The notes under the pieces are model-generated. The model did no database searches. It was given only the letters and a program-made list of their open reading frames with translations, and was not told the DNA's origin. The position numbers and the translations under genes were made by a program. From contig JAPUKT010000047.1 of assembly GCA_027295555.1 (NCBI GenBank), positions 1 through 5,856 on the forward strand: a stretch of 5,856 nucleotides of DNA. The letters run 5' to 3'. This DNA is from Deltaproteobacteria bacterium. GTDB taxonomy: Bacteria > Myxococcota_A > Polyangia > Polyangiales > Houyiibacteriaceae. Below, piece after piece: positions 1-5,134 of this stretch (position 1 is its first letter; the number at the start of each line of letters is the position of its first letter).

Positions 1-393
1 ATCGGCGTTGACGATGTAGCGTTCGAGCTGTTCGTGCTGTGATGGGAGCCGGTCGACGTTGCGCTCGTGCACCGAAGCGTGAAGCTGGGCAAGCGTGTGT
101 CCAAACGAAAACAGCTTCCAAGGCTTGGCGGTGAGCTGCCCTACCATCGGTGTCCCGAGGGCGCGGTCGTAGACAATGCCCCTTCTGCCGTCAACCTCGA
201 TGACTCCACCGGTCCCGGGCGTCGGTACTCCGGCCTCATGAACCGCCTGGCTGACGCGAGCTTCGGCTACAATAGCCGCGGCGTCACGTTCGGCCGCAAA
301 CAGTTTGAGCACCTGCGTATCGCCCCACTCAAACACCTCGGCAAGTCTGCCCTTGCCGATCAACTGTCCCTTTTCACCCAACTGCTGAACCAT
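1..393 (-). CDS. Phosphotransferase (aminoglycoside phosphotransferase / choline kinase fold), N-terminal part, truncated by the window edge
   Basis: The 131 residues visible are the N-lobe of an APH-family kinase (family comparable to Pfam APH, PF01636), which transfers the gamma phosphate of ATP to a small molecule or, rarely, a protein. Seen: a glycine-rich loop IGKGRLAEVFEW (residues 12-23), a strand with the likely ATP-binding lysine in VLKLF (Lys30), an alpha-C glutamate region (around Glu44 in IVAEARVSQ), the pattern GVPTPG (55-60), a hinge-like strand GIVYDRALGTPM (72-83) and the helix LAQLHASVHE (101-110). The catalytic HGD loop and the metal-binding Asp would lie beyond position 1 and cannot be checked. 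ATG at 393 is the first start codon in frame after the mutase stop; no clear Shine-Dalgarno site precedes it, so a start at TTG 363 (residue 11, preceded by AAGGGA) is possible but would sit very close to the glycine loop. The gene lies 64 nt downstream of the mutase on the same strand. The substrate is unknown; nothing specifically indicates antibiotic resistance. Confidence 0.72.
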   Translation of the reverse strand, partial: MVQQLGEKGQLIGKGRLAEVFEWGDTQVLKLFAAERDAAAIVAEARVSQAVHEAGVPTPGTGGVIEVDGRRGIVYDRALGTPMVGQLTAKPWKLFSFGHTLAQLHASVHERNVDRLPSQHEQLERYIVNAD

Positions 394-421
394 ACACCCG
401 CGAAGAACTTCATCCCAGCAG

Positions 422-457
422 GCCTGGCGCGGACGCCGGCGCTGACGCGGGCGCTGA
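422..457 (-). repeat. Three-copy 12-bp tandem repeat after the mutase stop codon
   Basis: Read on the minus strand directly after the mutase TGA, the sequence is TCAGCGCCCGCG (457-446), TCAGCGCCGGCG (445-434), TCCGCGCCAGGC (433-422). The first two copies match at 11 of 12 positions, the third at about 8 of 12. The block fills over half of the 64-nt gap between the mutase and the kinase. It holds no T-run and no convincing long hairpin (only the 8-bp palindrome CGCCGGCG), so it does not look like a Rho-independent terminator. It may simply be slipped-strand duplication in GC-rich DNA. Confidence 0.5.
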
Positions 458-2173
458 TCAGAACTCCGGGCGGTCTTGATGCTGGCCGAAGACCTCTCGG
501 AAGACGTCGCAGATCTCTTGCTCGCTGCAGTACGCCTTTGCAGCCTCGACGATGGCGGGCATGATGTTGCGGTCGCTCTTGCAGGCTTCGCGAACCAAGC
601 CGAGCGTCCGGGTGACTTCCTTGTGGTCTCGCTCCGCCTTAACCTTCGCCAAGCCCTCGATCTGCTCGCGCTGAATCGACTCGTCGACGCGCAAGGTTGG
701 GATCTGGGCTTCTTCTTCCTGCTCGTACTTGTTCAGGCCAACCACCGTCTTTTCGCCGCTTTCGATCTGCCGCTGCAGTCGATACGCGGATGTGGCGATC
801 TCGCGCTGGGGATACCCGCGCTCTACGGCCTCGACCATACCGCCGAAGTCGTCGATCTTCCGGATGTAGTCCATCGCGTCTTCTTCGAGCTTGTTGGTCA
901 TCCACTCGACGAAGTAGCTGCCGGCAAGGGGATCGATGGTATTGGTGACGCCGGACTCCTCGGCAATGATCTGCTGAGTGCGGAGGGCGACCGTCACAGC
1001 GTCTTCCGTTGGGAGGGCGAACGTTTCGTCGAGGCTATTGGTGTGAAGCGATTGCGTTCCGCCGAGAACGGCCGCCAGCGCTTGGAGCGCAACTCGCGCC
1101 ACGTTGTTGTATGGTTGTTGTGCCGTGAGGGAGACACCCGCGGTCTGGGCATGCGTCCGAAGCATGAGTGACCGCGGGTCTTTCGGGTTGAAGCGCTCTT
1201 TCATCAACCGAGCCCACATCCGGCGTGCGGCGCGAAACTTCGCCACCTCTTCGAAGAAGTCGCTGTGGACATCGAAGAAGAACGAAAGCCGCGGCGCGAA
1301 GTCGTCGACGTCCATGCCGCGCTCGACCGCCCACTTCACGTACTCGAGGCCGTCCGCGATCGTGAACGCGAGCTCCTGCGCCGCCGTCGATCCCGCCTCG
1401 CGGATGTGATAGCCGCTGATGCTGACGCTGTTCCACTGAGGGACCTCGGACGTGCAGAACTCGATGCTGTCGGTGACGATGCGCATCGCGGGACGTGGCG
1501 GAACCACCCAGGCGTGCTGCGCGATGAACTCTTTGAGGCAATCGTTTTGGACGGTCCCGCCGATCTTGTCGCGGGGGATCCCACGCTTGTCGGCCAGCGC
1601 GACGTAGAAGCACAACAAGACCGCCGCGGGCCCGTTGATGGTCATCGAAGTCGTTACCCGGTCGAGCGGAATCTGGTCGAACAGGATCTCCATGTCACGC
1701 AGAGTGTCGACCGCGACCCCAACCATCCCGACCTCCCCGAGGGATCGAGGAGAGTCGCTGTCGTAGCCCATGAGCGTAGGAAAATCGAAAGCGGTGGAGA
1801 GCCCGGTTTGGCCCTGCTCGAGCAGATATCGAAAGCGCTCGTTCGTCTGCCGTGGCGTACCGAACCCGGCGAACATGCGCATCGTCCAAAGCCGGCCCCG
1901 GTACATCGTCGGCTGCACCCCTCGTGTGTACGGGAACTTGCCTGGAAACCCGAGGTCGCGCTGGTAGCTGCCGTCGAGGTCGGCGGGGGTCAGCAGGTCT
2001 GGCACCTCCTGGTCGCTGTGTGTTGCGAACCTCTCTTTTCGGAGCGGGTGACGGGCGACGGCACGTTGGACGTCCCGTTCGCGCCACTGTTTGGCCTCGT
2101 CGCGCAGACGCGCTTTGTCGTCGCTCTTTGCCTCGCCTCGAGATCCGAGCGTTTTGGCTGGGTCCGCAGTCAC
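458..2173 (-). CDS. Acyl-CoA mutase large (catalytic) subunit, methylmalonyl-CoA mutase family, isobutyryl-CoA mutase-like
   Basis: This 571-residue protein is the catalytic TIM-barrel subunit of an adenosylcobalamin-dependent carbon-skeleton mutase, which rearranges branched acyl-CoA thioesters by a radical mechanism in the cytoplasm. After a charged N-terminal extension (1-70) come the family blocks PYTRGVQPTMYRGR (81-94), RMFAGFGTP (99-107), GLSTAFDFPTLMGYDSD (124-140), GGTVQNDCLKEFIAQ (205-219), SISGYHIREAG (251-261), a TAQQPYNN block and GGTQSLHTNSLDE. Compared with the known numbering of the Propionibacterium enzyme, with a constant offset of 12, the contacts Thr195, Gln197, Tyr243 and His244 are kept (Thr207, Gln209, Tyr255, His256). 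Tyr89 is replaced by Phe101 and Arg207 by Gln219, the pair typical of isobutyryl-CoA mutase. The 2-hydroxyisobutyryl-CoA mutase Asp is absent (Ala128). The protein ends without the B12-binding DxHxxG domain, so a separate small subunit is required; its length fits IcmA/HcmA-type large subunits. The GTG start has a perfect AGGAGG five nt upstream and lies 12 nt after the preceding TPR gene. Family assignment is very sure; substrate is inferred. Confidence 0.95.
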   Translation of the reverse strand: MTADPAKTLGSRGEAKSDDKARLRDEAKQWRERDVQRAVARHPLRKERFATHSDQEVPDLLTPADLDGSYQRDLGFPGKFPYTRGVQPTMYRGRLWTMRMFAGFGTPRQTNERFRYLLEQGQTGLSTAFDFPTLMGYDSDSPRSLGEVGMVGVAVDTLRDMEILFDQIPLDRVTTSMTINGPAAVLLCFYVALADKRGIPRDKIGGTVQNDCLKEFIAQHAWVVPPRPAMRIVTDSIEFCTSEVPQWNSVSISGYHIREAGSTAAQELAFTIADGLEYVKWAVERGMDVDDFAPRLSFFFDVHSDFFEEVAKFRAARRMWARLMKERFNPKDPRSLMLRTHAQTAGVSLTAQQPYNNVARVALQALAAVLGGTQSLHTNSLDETFALPTEDAVTVALRTQQIIAEESGVTNTIDPLAGSYFVEWMTNKLEEDAMDYIRKIDDFGGMVEAVERGYPQREIATSAYRLQRQIESGEKTVVGLNKYEQEEEAQIPTLRVDESIQREQIEGLAKVKAERDHKEVTRTLGLVREACKSDRNIMPAIVEAAKAYCSEQEICDVFREVFGQHQDRPEF

Positions 2174-2178
2174 CGCTG

Positions 2179-2184
2179 CCTCCT
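2179..2184 (-). promoter_or_regulatory. Ribosome binding site of the acyl-CoA mutase gene (fixes the GTG start)
   Basis: The minus strand reads AGGAGG, then five nt, then GTG. This full match to the anti-Shine-Dalgarno sequence decides for the non-ATG start at 2173. It sits inside the 12-nt gap after the TAA (2188-2186) of the upstream TPR gene, so ribosomes finishing that gene could restart here. It is the strongest ribosome binding site seen in this gene cluster, suggesting that the mutase is translated more efficiently than its neighbours. Confidence 0.85.
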
Positions 2185-2185
2185 G

Positions 2186-2704
2186 TTAGTTTTCTATCGT
2201 GTCTTCGACGTCGGGGAAAGGCAACACCTCGTCACGGACGACCTGCAGCATTCCCTCGACTTCCAGCGCGACTTCGAGCTCTGGCCCGGTTTCGAGATAA
2301 CGCTCGAGATGGCGTTTCGCCGCTTGGTTCTCGCCCTTCTGAAAATGGACGGTCCCGACGAGGAAGAGCGCATCACCATCGTCTTGGTCCTTTTGAAGCA
2401 CACGTTGCCCCATGCGAATGGCGCGATCGTACTCGCCCATCATGCGAAGCGTCTGGCCCGCACCGATCATCGCGCCCACATATTCGGGAGCAAGTCGCAG
2501 CGCTTCGATGTAGCTCTTGAGCGCTTCGGGATAGGCTTCCTTTTCGAAGTAGGCGTGGCCGAGGAAGTGGAACGCATACTCGTTGTCGGGATCCTCGTTC
2601 GTCACGCGCAAGAGCTCGGTCACCGCCTGATCGACTTCGCCCACGTGGAGACGCTCCATGCCCTCTTCCGCGGCTTCCCAGCGCTTCGACTGCGCGTCTT
2701 CCAC
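2186..2704 (-). CDS. Soluble tetratricopeptide repeat (TPR) protein
   Basis: A 172-residue protein made almost entirely of TPR helix pairs, a scaffold for protein-protein contacts. Four repeats follow each other with the canonical 34-residue spacing: residues 9-41, 42-75 (with the pattern ALKSYIEALRLAPEY), 76-109 (RAIRMGQRVLQKDQDD) and 110-143 (AAKRHLERYLETGPEL), then a capping helix and an acidic tail ending DVEDTIEN. No signal peptide or membrane segment is seen, so it is probably cytoplasmic. The start chosen is GTG at 2704, which has GAGG eight nt upstream and begins 10 nt after the preceding stop. A TTG at 2731 would add nine residues and overlap the preceding gene by 17 nt, with only a weak ribosome site; it cannot be excluded. 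Its partner is unknown. Its place between a membrane protein and the mutase, and another TPR protein further upstream, suggests a role in the same assembly as the other TPR gene, but this is inference. Confidence 0.88.
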   Translation of the reverse strand: MEDAQSKRWEAAEEGMERLHVGEVDQAVTELLRVTNEDPDNEYAFHFLGHAYFEKEAYPEALKSYIEALRLAPEYVGAMIGAGQTLRMMGEYDRAIRMGQRVLQKDQDDGDALFLVGTVHFQKGENQAAKRHLERYLETGPELEVALEVEGMLQVVRDEVLPFPDVEDTIEN

Positions 2705-2712
2705 GAGCCCCG

Positions 2713-2716
2713 CCTC
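2713..2716 (-). promoter_or_regulatory. Ribosome binding site of the soluble TPR gene
   Basis: GAGG on the minus strand, eight nt before GTG 2704. It overlaps the TGA stop (2717-2715) of the small membrane-protein gene, an arrangement that favours translational coupling and supports the GTG over the upstream TTG. Confidence 0.5.
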
Positions 2717-3032
2717 AGTTCCGCTTGCCAAAATCGATCGATCCCGCAGAGCGCCTGTCGCGTGGCTTCACTCCGGCGCCGAGCGTCCCGAGCGCGAGCA
2801 GAAGGAACAGAACGCCACCCACCAGGAGGCACACACCCACCAGCCTTGGGTCGTCGAAAACCCAGTACGAGATCGCCGCGAGAGCAACGCTCAGGATAAC
2901 CACTGCGATCGACGCGAGACGCCAACGCTGCCTCGTCCGCAGGGCTTCTGCCTCCGCCTCGCGCTTAGCCTGTTTCGCGGCTCTGGCGCGCTCCTTGCGC
3001 GCGTCCCGCCGCTCGTTCTTCTTCTTCGCCAT
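2715..3032 (-). CDS. Small membrane protein with highly basic N-terminus and two transmembrane helices
   Basis: A 105-residue protein of no family that I recognise. The first 38 residues are a lysine, arginine, glutamate and alanine-rich helix (beginning MAKKKNERRDARKERARAAK), likely cytoplasmic and possibly coiled-coil or able to bind nucleic acid or acidic lipid heads. Two hydrophobic segments follow, at about 39-58 (ASIAVVILSVALAAISYWVF) and 64-86 (LVGVCLLVGGVLFLLLALG and onward), joined by a short FDDPR turn. The C-terminal tail (89-105) is again basic, so both ends should face the cytoplasm by the positive-inside rule. The ATG at 3032 has no Shine-Dalgarno site but begins 12 nt after the stop of the upstream TPR gene, so it may depend on translational coupling. 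That the gene is real is supported by its fit in the tight gene row and by its clear membrane-protein pattern. Function unknown. Confidence 0.82.
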   Translation of the reverse strand: MAKKKNERRDARKERARAAKQAKREAEAEALRTRQRWRLASIAVVILSVALAAISYWVFDDPRLVGVCLLVGGVLFLLLALGTLGAGVKPRDRRSAGSIDFGKRN

Positions 3033-3044
3033 GCGGGGAGTGTA

Positions 3045-4385
3045 CTACTGAATCGCGCGGCGGGCTCGATCGGATAGATGGCCGTTGGGCTTGCGCTCCA
3101 AGTACTGCTCGTAGGCGTTCCGGGCCGCTGGTGAGTTGTCCCGCGACAGTGACTCCCCGAGATAGAACCAAGCCTCGGCCGGGGCTCGGGGCAGCAAGGT
3201 CGATTGTCGAAGGAGGCGTCGCGCGGCGTCTTCTTCGCCAAGCTGATGATGAATCTGACCCATCTGGTAGAGCGCCTCTGCCTCGAGCCCGGGACGGGCA
3301 TCCACCCCGCGAGCAAGCTGGAGAGCCCGGGTCGCATTGCGCATCGCTTCGGCATAGTTGTCGGCGCGAAGGAAGCTACGCCCGATGGCTATGAGAGCCG
3401 GTGCATAGTCGGGGTCGATCTCCAGTGCGCGACGGTAGAACTTGGCGGCCGAGGAAAGTTGCCCACGAGCCGACAGCGCGTCTGCACGGGCGGTGAGCTC
3501 GGCCGCATCGGTCGAGGCCGCGAGCTCGGCATCGAAGTCGGCCGGCACCGGTGAGCTCTCGACCTTTTTCCGCTTGGGCGGCGACGGCTTCGGATTCCTC
3601 TTGGCGCGCGGCGCAACCACAGGCGTTGGGTTCAACGCCTCGATGACAGGTTCGGTCACCAGCGGCACCTCGACGCTCGCCACCGTCGGCGCAGTAAGGA
3701 CTTCGGCCGAAGCTTGTTCCGACTCTGCCAATCGCGGCGCGACCTCGATTTCGGAGGTCGGCTCGGTAGTCGCCGGCGCGGACGGAGGCTCCTCTGCGAT
3801 CGGAGCATCGGACCGAGCTCTGATCTCTTCCCCCGGCTCGCTCTCGGGCGCCACGAGCAGCGCGATGCCGGACATCAAGAGACCGATTCCCAGGATGACT
3901 GCACCGACGAAAAGCTGCTTGCGAGGATTCACCGGGGTTTGCCGAGTTCGCTCCTCCCGCTGGGCGAACGCGATGAGATCATCGAGCGTCTCTCCGTCAG
4001 CTTCTTCGAGGGCGGTTCCACCGCTCTCGGCGAGCTCGAGACGCCGGGCCTTCTCAAAGACACGTCGCGCACGCTCTTCTTCCCCGCGCTCGATCAATAG
4101 ATCACCCAAAAGTTGAAGCGGATGCGGATCTTGGGGCGCAACCCGAATTGCCCCGAGCAACGCATGCTGTGCACGCGGTGCGTCACCTGCCGCACCCCAT
4201 GCTTCTCCGCACAGCATCAAGTAGTCCGGATCATCGGCGAGACGCTTGTGGTGCTCGGCCAGGACCTCGAGTGCGGACCGAGGTTTGCCGGTCGCGATCA
4301 GATCGCGAGCGATCTCCAACGGATGCGGGGCGCCCGTTGGATCCAGATCGTCTAGCGCGTACGCATCGAAACCGAAATCCGACAC
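3045..4385 (-). CDS. TPR / single-transmembrane / TPR protein with proline-rich spacer
   Basis: A 446-residue protein with TPR modules on both sides of one membrane span. Three TPR-like repeats lie at about 21-53, 55-88 and 89-122; an acidic linker and a basic patch (RTRQTPVNPRK) lead into a transmembrane helix at about 158-179 (LFVGAVILGIGLLMSGIALL). Next is a 100-residue spacer rich in Pro, Glu, Ala and Val (180-279) ending in a lysine-proline block (PKPSPPKRKK, 265-274). The C-terminal half has four TPR repeats (about 294-327, 328-361, 368-401, 402-435). Basic residues before and acidic residues after the span predict an N-in, C-out topology, with the second TPR block in the periplasm. The start chosen is GTG 4385: it has AGGA eight nt upstream and gives the natural-looking N-terminus SDFGFDAYALDDLD. 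A TTG at 4463 would add 26 low-quality residues running into the divergent promoter region. It is the first gene of the row; exact function unknown, but a scaffold of an envelope complex is likely. Confidence 0.88.
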   Translation of the reverse strand: MSDFGFDAYALDDLDPTGAPHPLEIARDLIATGKPRSALEVLAEHHKRLADDPDYLMLCGEAWGAAGDAPRAQHALLGAIRVAPQDPHPLQLLGDLLIERGEEERARRVFEKARRLELAESGGTALEEADGETLDDLIAFAQREERTRQTPVNPRKQLFVGAVILGIGLLMSGIALLVAPESEPGEEIRARSDAPIAEEPPSAPATTEPTSEIEVAPRLAESEQASAEVLTAPTVASVEVPLVTEPVIEALNPTPVVAPRAKRNPKPSPPKRKKVESSPVPADFDAELAASTDAAELTARADALSARGQLSSAAKFYRRALEIDPDYAPALIAIGRSFLRADNYAEAMRNATRALQLARGVDARPGLEAEALYQMGQIHHQLGEEDAARRLLRQSTLLPRAPAEAWFYLGESLSRDNSPAARNAYEQYLERKPNGHLSDRARRAIQ

Positions 4386-4393
4386 GGCAGCGA

Positions 4394-4397
4394 TCCT
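4394..4397 (-). promoter_or_regulatory. Ribosome binding site deciding the GTG start of the membrane TPR gene
   Basis: AGGA on the minus strand, eight nt before GTG 4385. The TTG at 4463 has no comparable site, so this motif favours the shorter 446-residue product. Confidence 0.5.
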
Positions 4398-4467
4398 ATC
4401 AGAGGCGGCCCCCGAATCCGGAATTCCCGCCAGAGGGGACCCGGGCCGGGCCTTCTGCGCCAAAACC

Positions 4468-4475
4468 AGTATACT
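4468..4475. promoter_or_regulatory. Palindromic AGTATACT, candidate -10 element for divergent transcription
   Basis: The 98-nt gap between the divergent genes (4386-4483) is GC-rich except for this perfect 8-bp palindrome. It contains TATACT on the plus strand (4470-4475) and TATACT on the minus strand (4473-4468), each a five-of-six match to the TATAAT consensus. On the plus strand the predicted transcription start would be near 4482, almost at the ATG at 4484, so the DUF72 mRNA would be leaderless or nearly so; no Shine-Dalgarno site precedes that ATG. On the minus strand transcription would begin near 4461, leaving about 75 nt of leader before GTG 4385. No TTGACA-like -35 box is visible at the right distance on either strand, so this remains a candidate only. 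Confidence 0.35.
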
Positions 4476-4483
4476 TCGCCGCG

Positions 4484-5131
4484 ATGTTTGTGATTGCGTG
4501 TTCGGGTTTTCCTGTTCCTGTCAGCCGTTATTGGCGTGAGTTTGCGGCCGTGGAGATCTCGGATACGGAGATCGCCATCCCAGGCGCCGGTACGGTGCGC
4601 CGATGGATCCGGGAGGCGCCAGAAGGGTTTGTCTTCTCGGTGGTCGTGCCGAAATCCGTGAGCGAGTCCGGATTCCGACGCACCAAAGAAAACAAGGCGA
4701 CCTGTGAGGCAGTGGCCAAGCTGGCCAGTGACCTCAAGGCCAAAGCCGTGGTCTTCAACGCGGACGAGAAGTTCAAACACGGCAAGGCGAACCGGGCGGC
4801 GCTTCGGGCCTTTCTGGGGTTCCTGCCCCCTAAAATGCCCCCGGTCGTCTTCGACCTGGAGGCATGGAAGCCGAGCGACATCGTCGCGGCCTGCGGCGAC
4901 CGCCCCGCAATCGCGGCCTACGACCCCCTGAAGGACGATCCCCCTCCCCCTTCGAAAATGACCTACATCCGGCTCGCCGGGCCGGCGGGCCATCGGTCAC
5001 GGTACGACGAGGCGGCCATCGCGGCCATCGCGGAGCATTGCAAGAAGCTTAGCCCGGAGTTCGGGGTCTGCGTGTTCCGCAACATCGACATGCAGACGAA
5101 CGCCCACCAACTCATCAAGAGACTCGAGTAG
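4484..5131 (+). CDS. DUF72 (YecE-like) TIM-barrel family protein, compact form
   Basis: A 215-residue protein resembling the DUF72 family, whose members adopt a TIM-barrel fold and have no firmly established activity. Signs of the family: the opening CSGFPVPVSRYWREFAAVEI (residues 6-25), matching the family's first strand and the 'EF..VEI' block; TVRRWIREAPEGFVFSVVVP (37-56), matching the 'T...W....P.GF.F..K' block; PPVVFDLEAW (119-128); YIRLAGPAG (161-169), at the place of the usual Y-R-F/L-H-G strand; and FRNIDMQTNAHQLIKRLE (198-215), equivalent to the C-terminal FNN...A..NA..L motif. It is shorter than the usual 240-300 residues because the loop after the first strand is compressed, as in a known compact subgroup. 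There is no signal peptide; cytoplasmic. The ATG was chosen because homology starts right there; the open frame continues upstream to 4148 only as antisense of the TPR gene. It ends 3 nt before the rluD-like gene, so the two are probably cotranscribed. Confidence 0.8.
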   Translation: MFVIACSGFPVPVSRYWREFAAVEISDTEIAIPGAGTVRRWIREAPEGFVFSVVVPKSVSESGFRRTKENKATCEAVAKLASDLKAKAVVFNADEKFKHGKANRAALRAFLGFLPPKMPPVVFDLEAWKPSDIVAACGDRPAIAAYDPLKDDPPPPSKMTYIRLAGPAGHRSRYDEAAIAAIAEHCKKLSPEFGVCVFRNIDMQTNAHQLIKRLE

Positions 5132-5134
5132 TCG

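Noticed and set aside
422..457. Possible Rho-independent terminator between mutase and kinase genes
   Set aside because: The stretch is GC-rich with an 8-bp palindrome, but there is no longer stem and no T-run after it on the minus strand.
476..1171. 231-codon open frame on the plus strand with leucine-rich stretches
   Set aside because: It is the antisense of the mutase C-terminal half; the apparent hydrophobic stretches (such as DLGFFFLLVLV) are complements of Glu/Lys-rich codons, not a membrane domain.
2705..2731. Longer N-terminus of the soluble TPR protein from TTG 2731
   Set aside because: It would overlap the preceding gene by 17 nt and has only a weak ribosome site, while GTG 2704 has GAGG at 8 nt. 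The case is not closed.
1265..2899. 544-codon open frame on the plus strand
   Set aside because: It lies antisense to the mutase and both small TPR/membrane genes, its protein has no family motifs, and it is rich in Arg, Val and Asp runs as expected of a shadow frame in GC-rich coding DNA.
3442..4116. Plus-strand open frame rich in Ser, Ala and Gly
   Set aside because: It is the mirror of the low-complexity Pro/Glu/Ala spacer of the TPR-TM-TPR gene and shows no start signal or homology.
4386..4463. Longer N-terminus of the TPR-TM-TPR protein from TTG 4463
   Set aside because: The 26 added residues look like translated intergenic DNA, no ribosome site precedes the TTG, and the candidate minus-strand promoter would start transcription about there. 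GTG 4385 has AGGA at 8 nt.
4148..4483. Upstream extension of the DUF72 reading frame by 112 codons
   Set aside because: The extension is antisense to the start of the membrane TPR gene, is Arg/Pro-rich without motifs, and DUF72 similarity begins right after ATG 4484.
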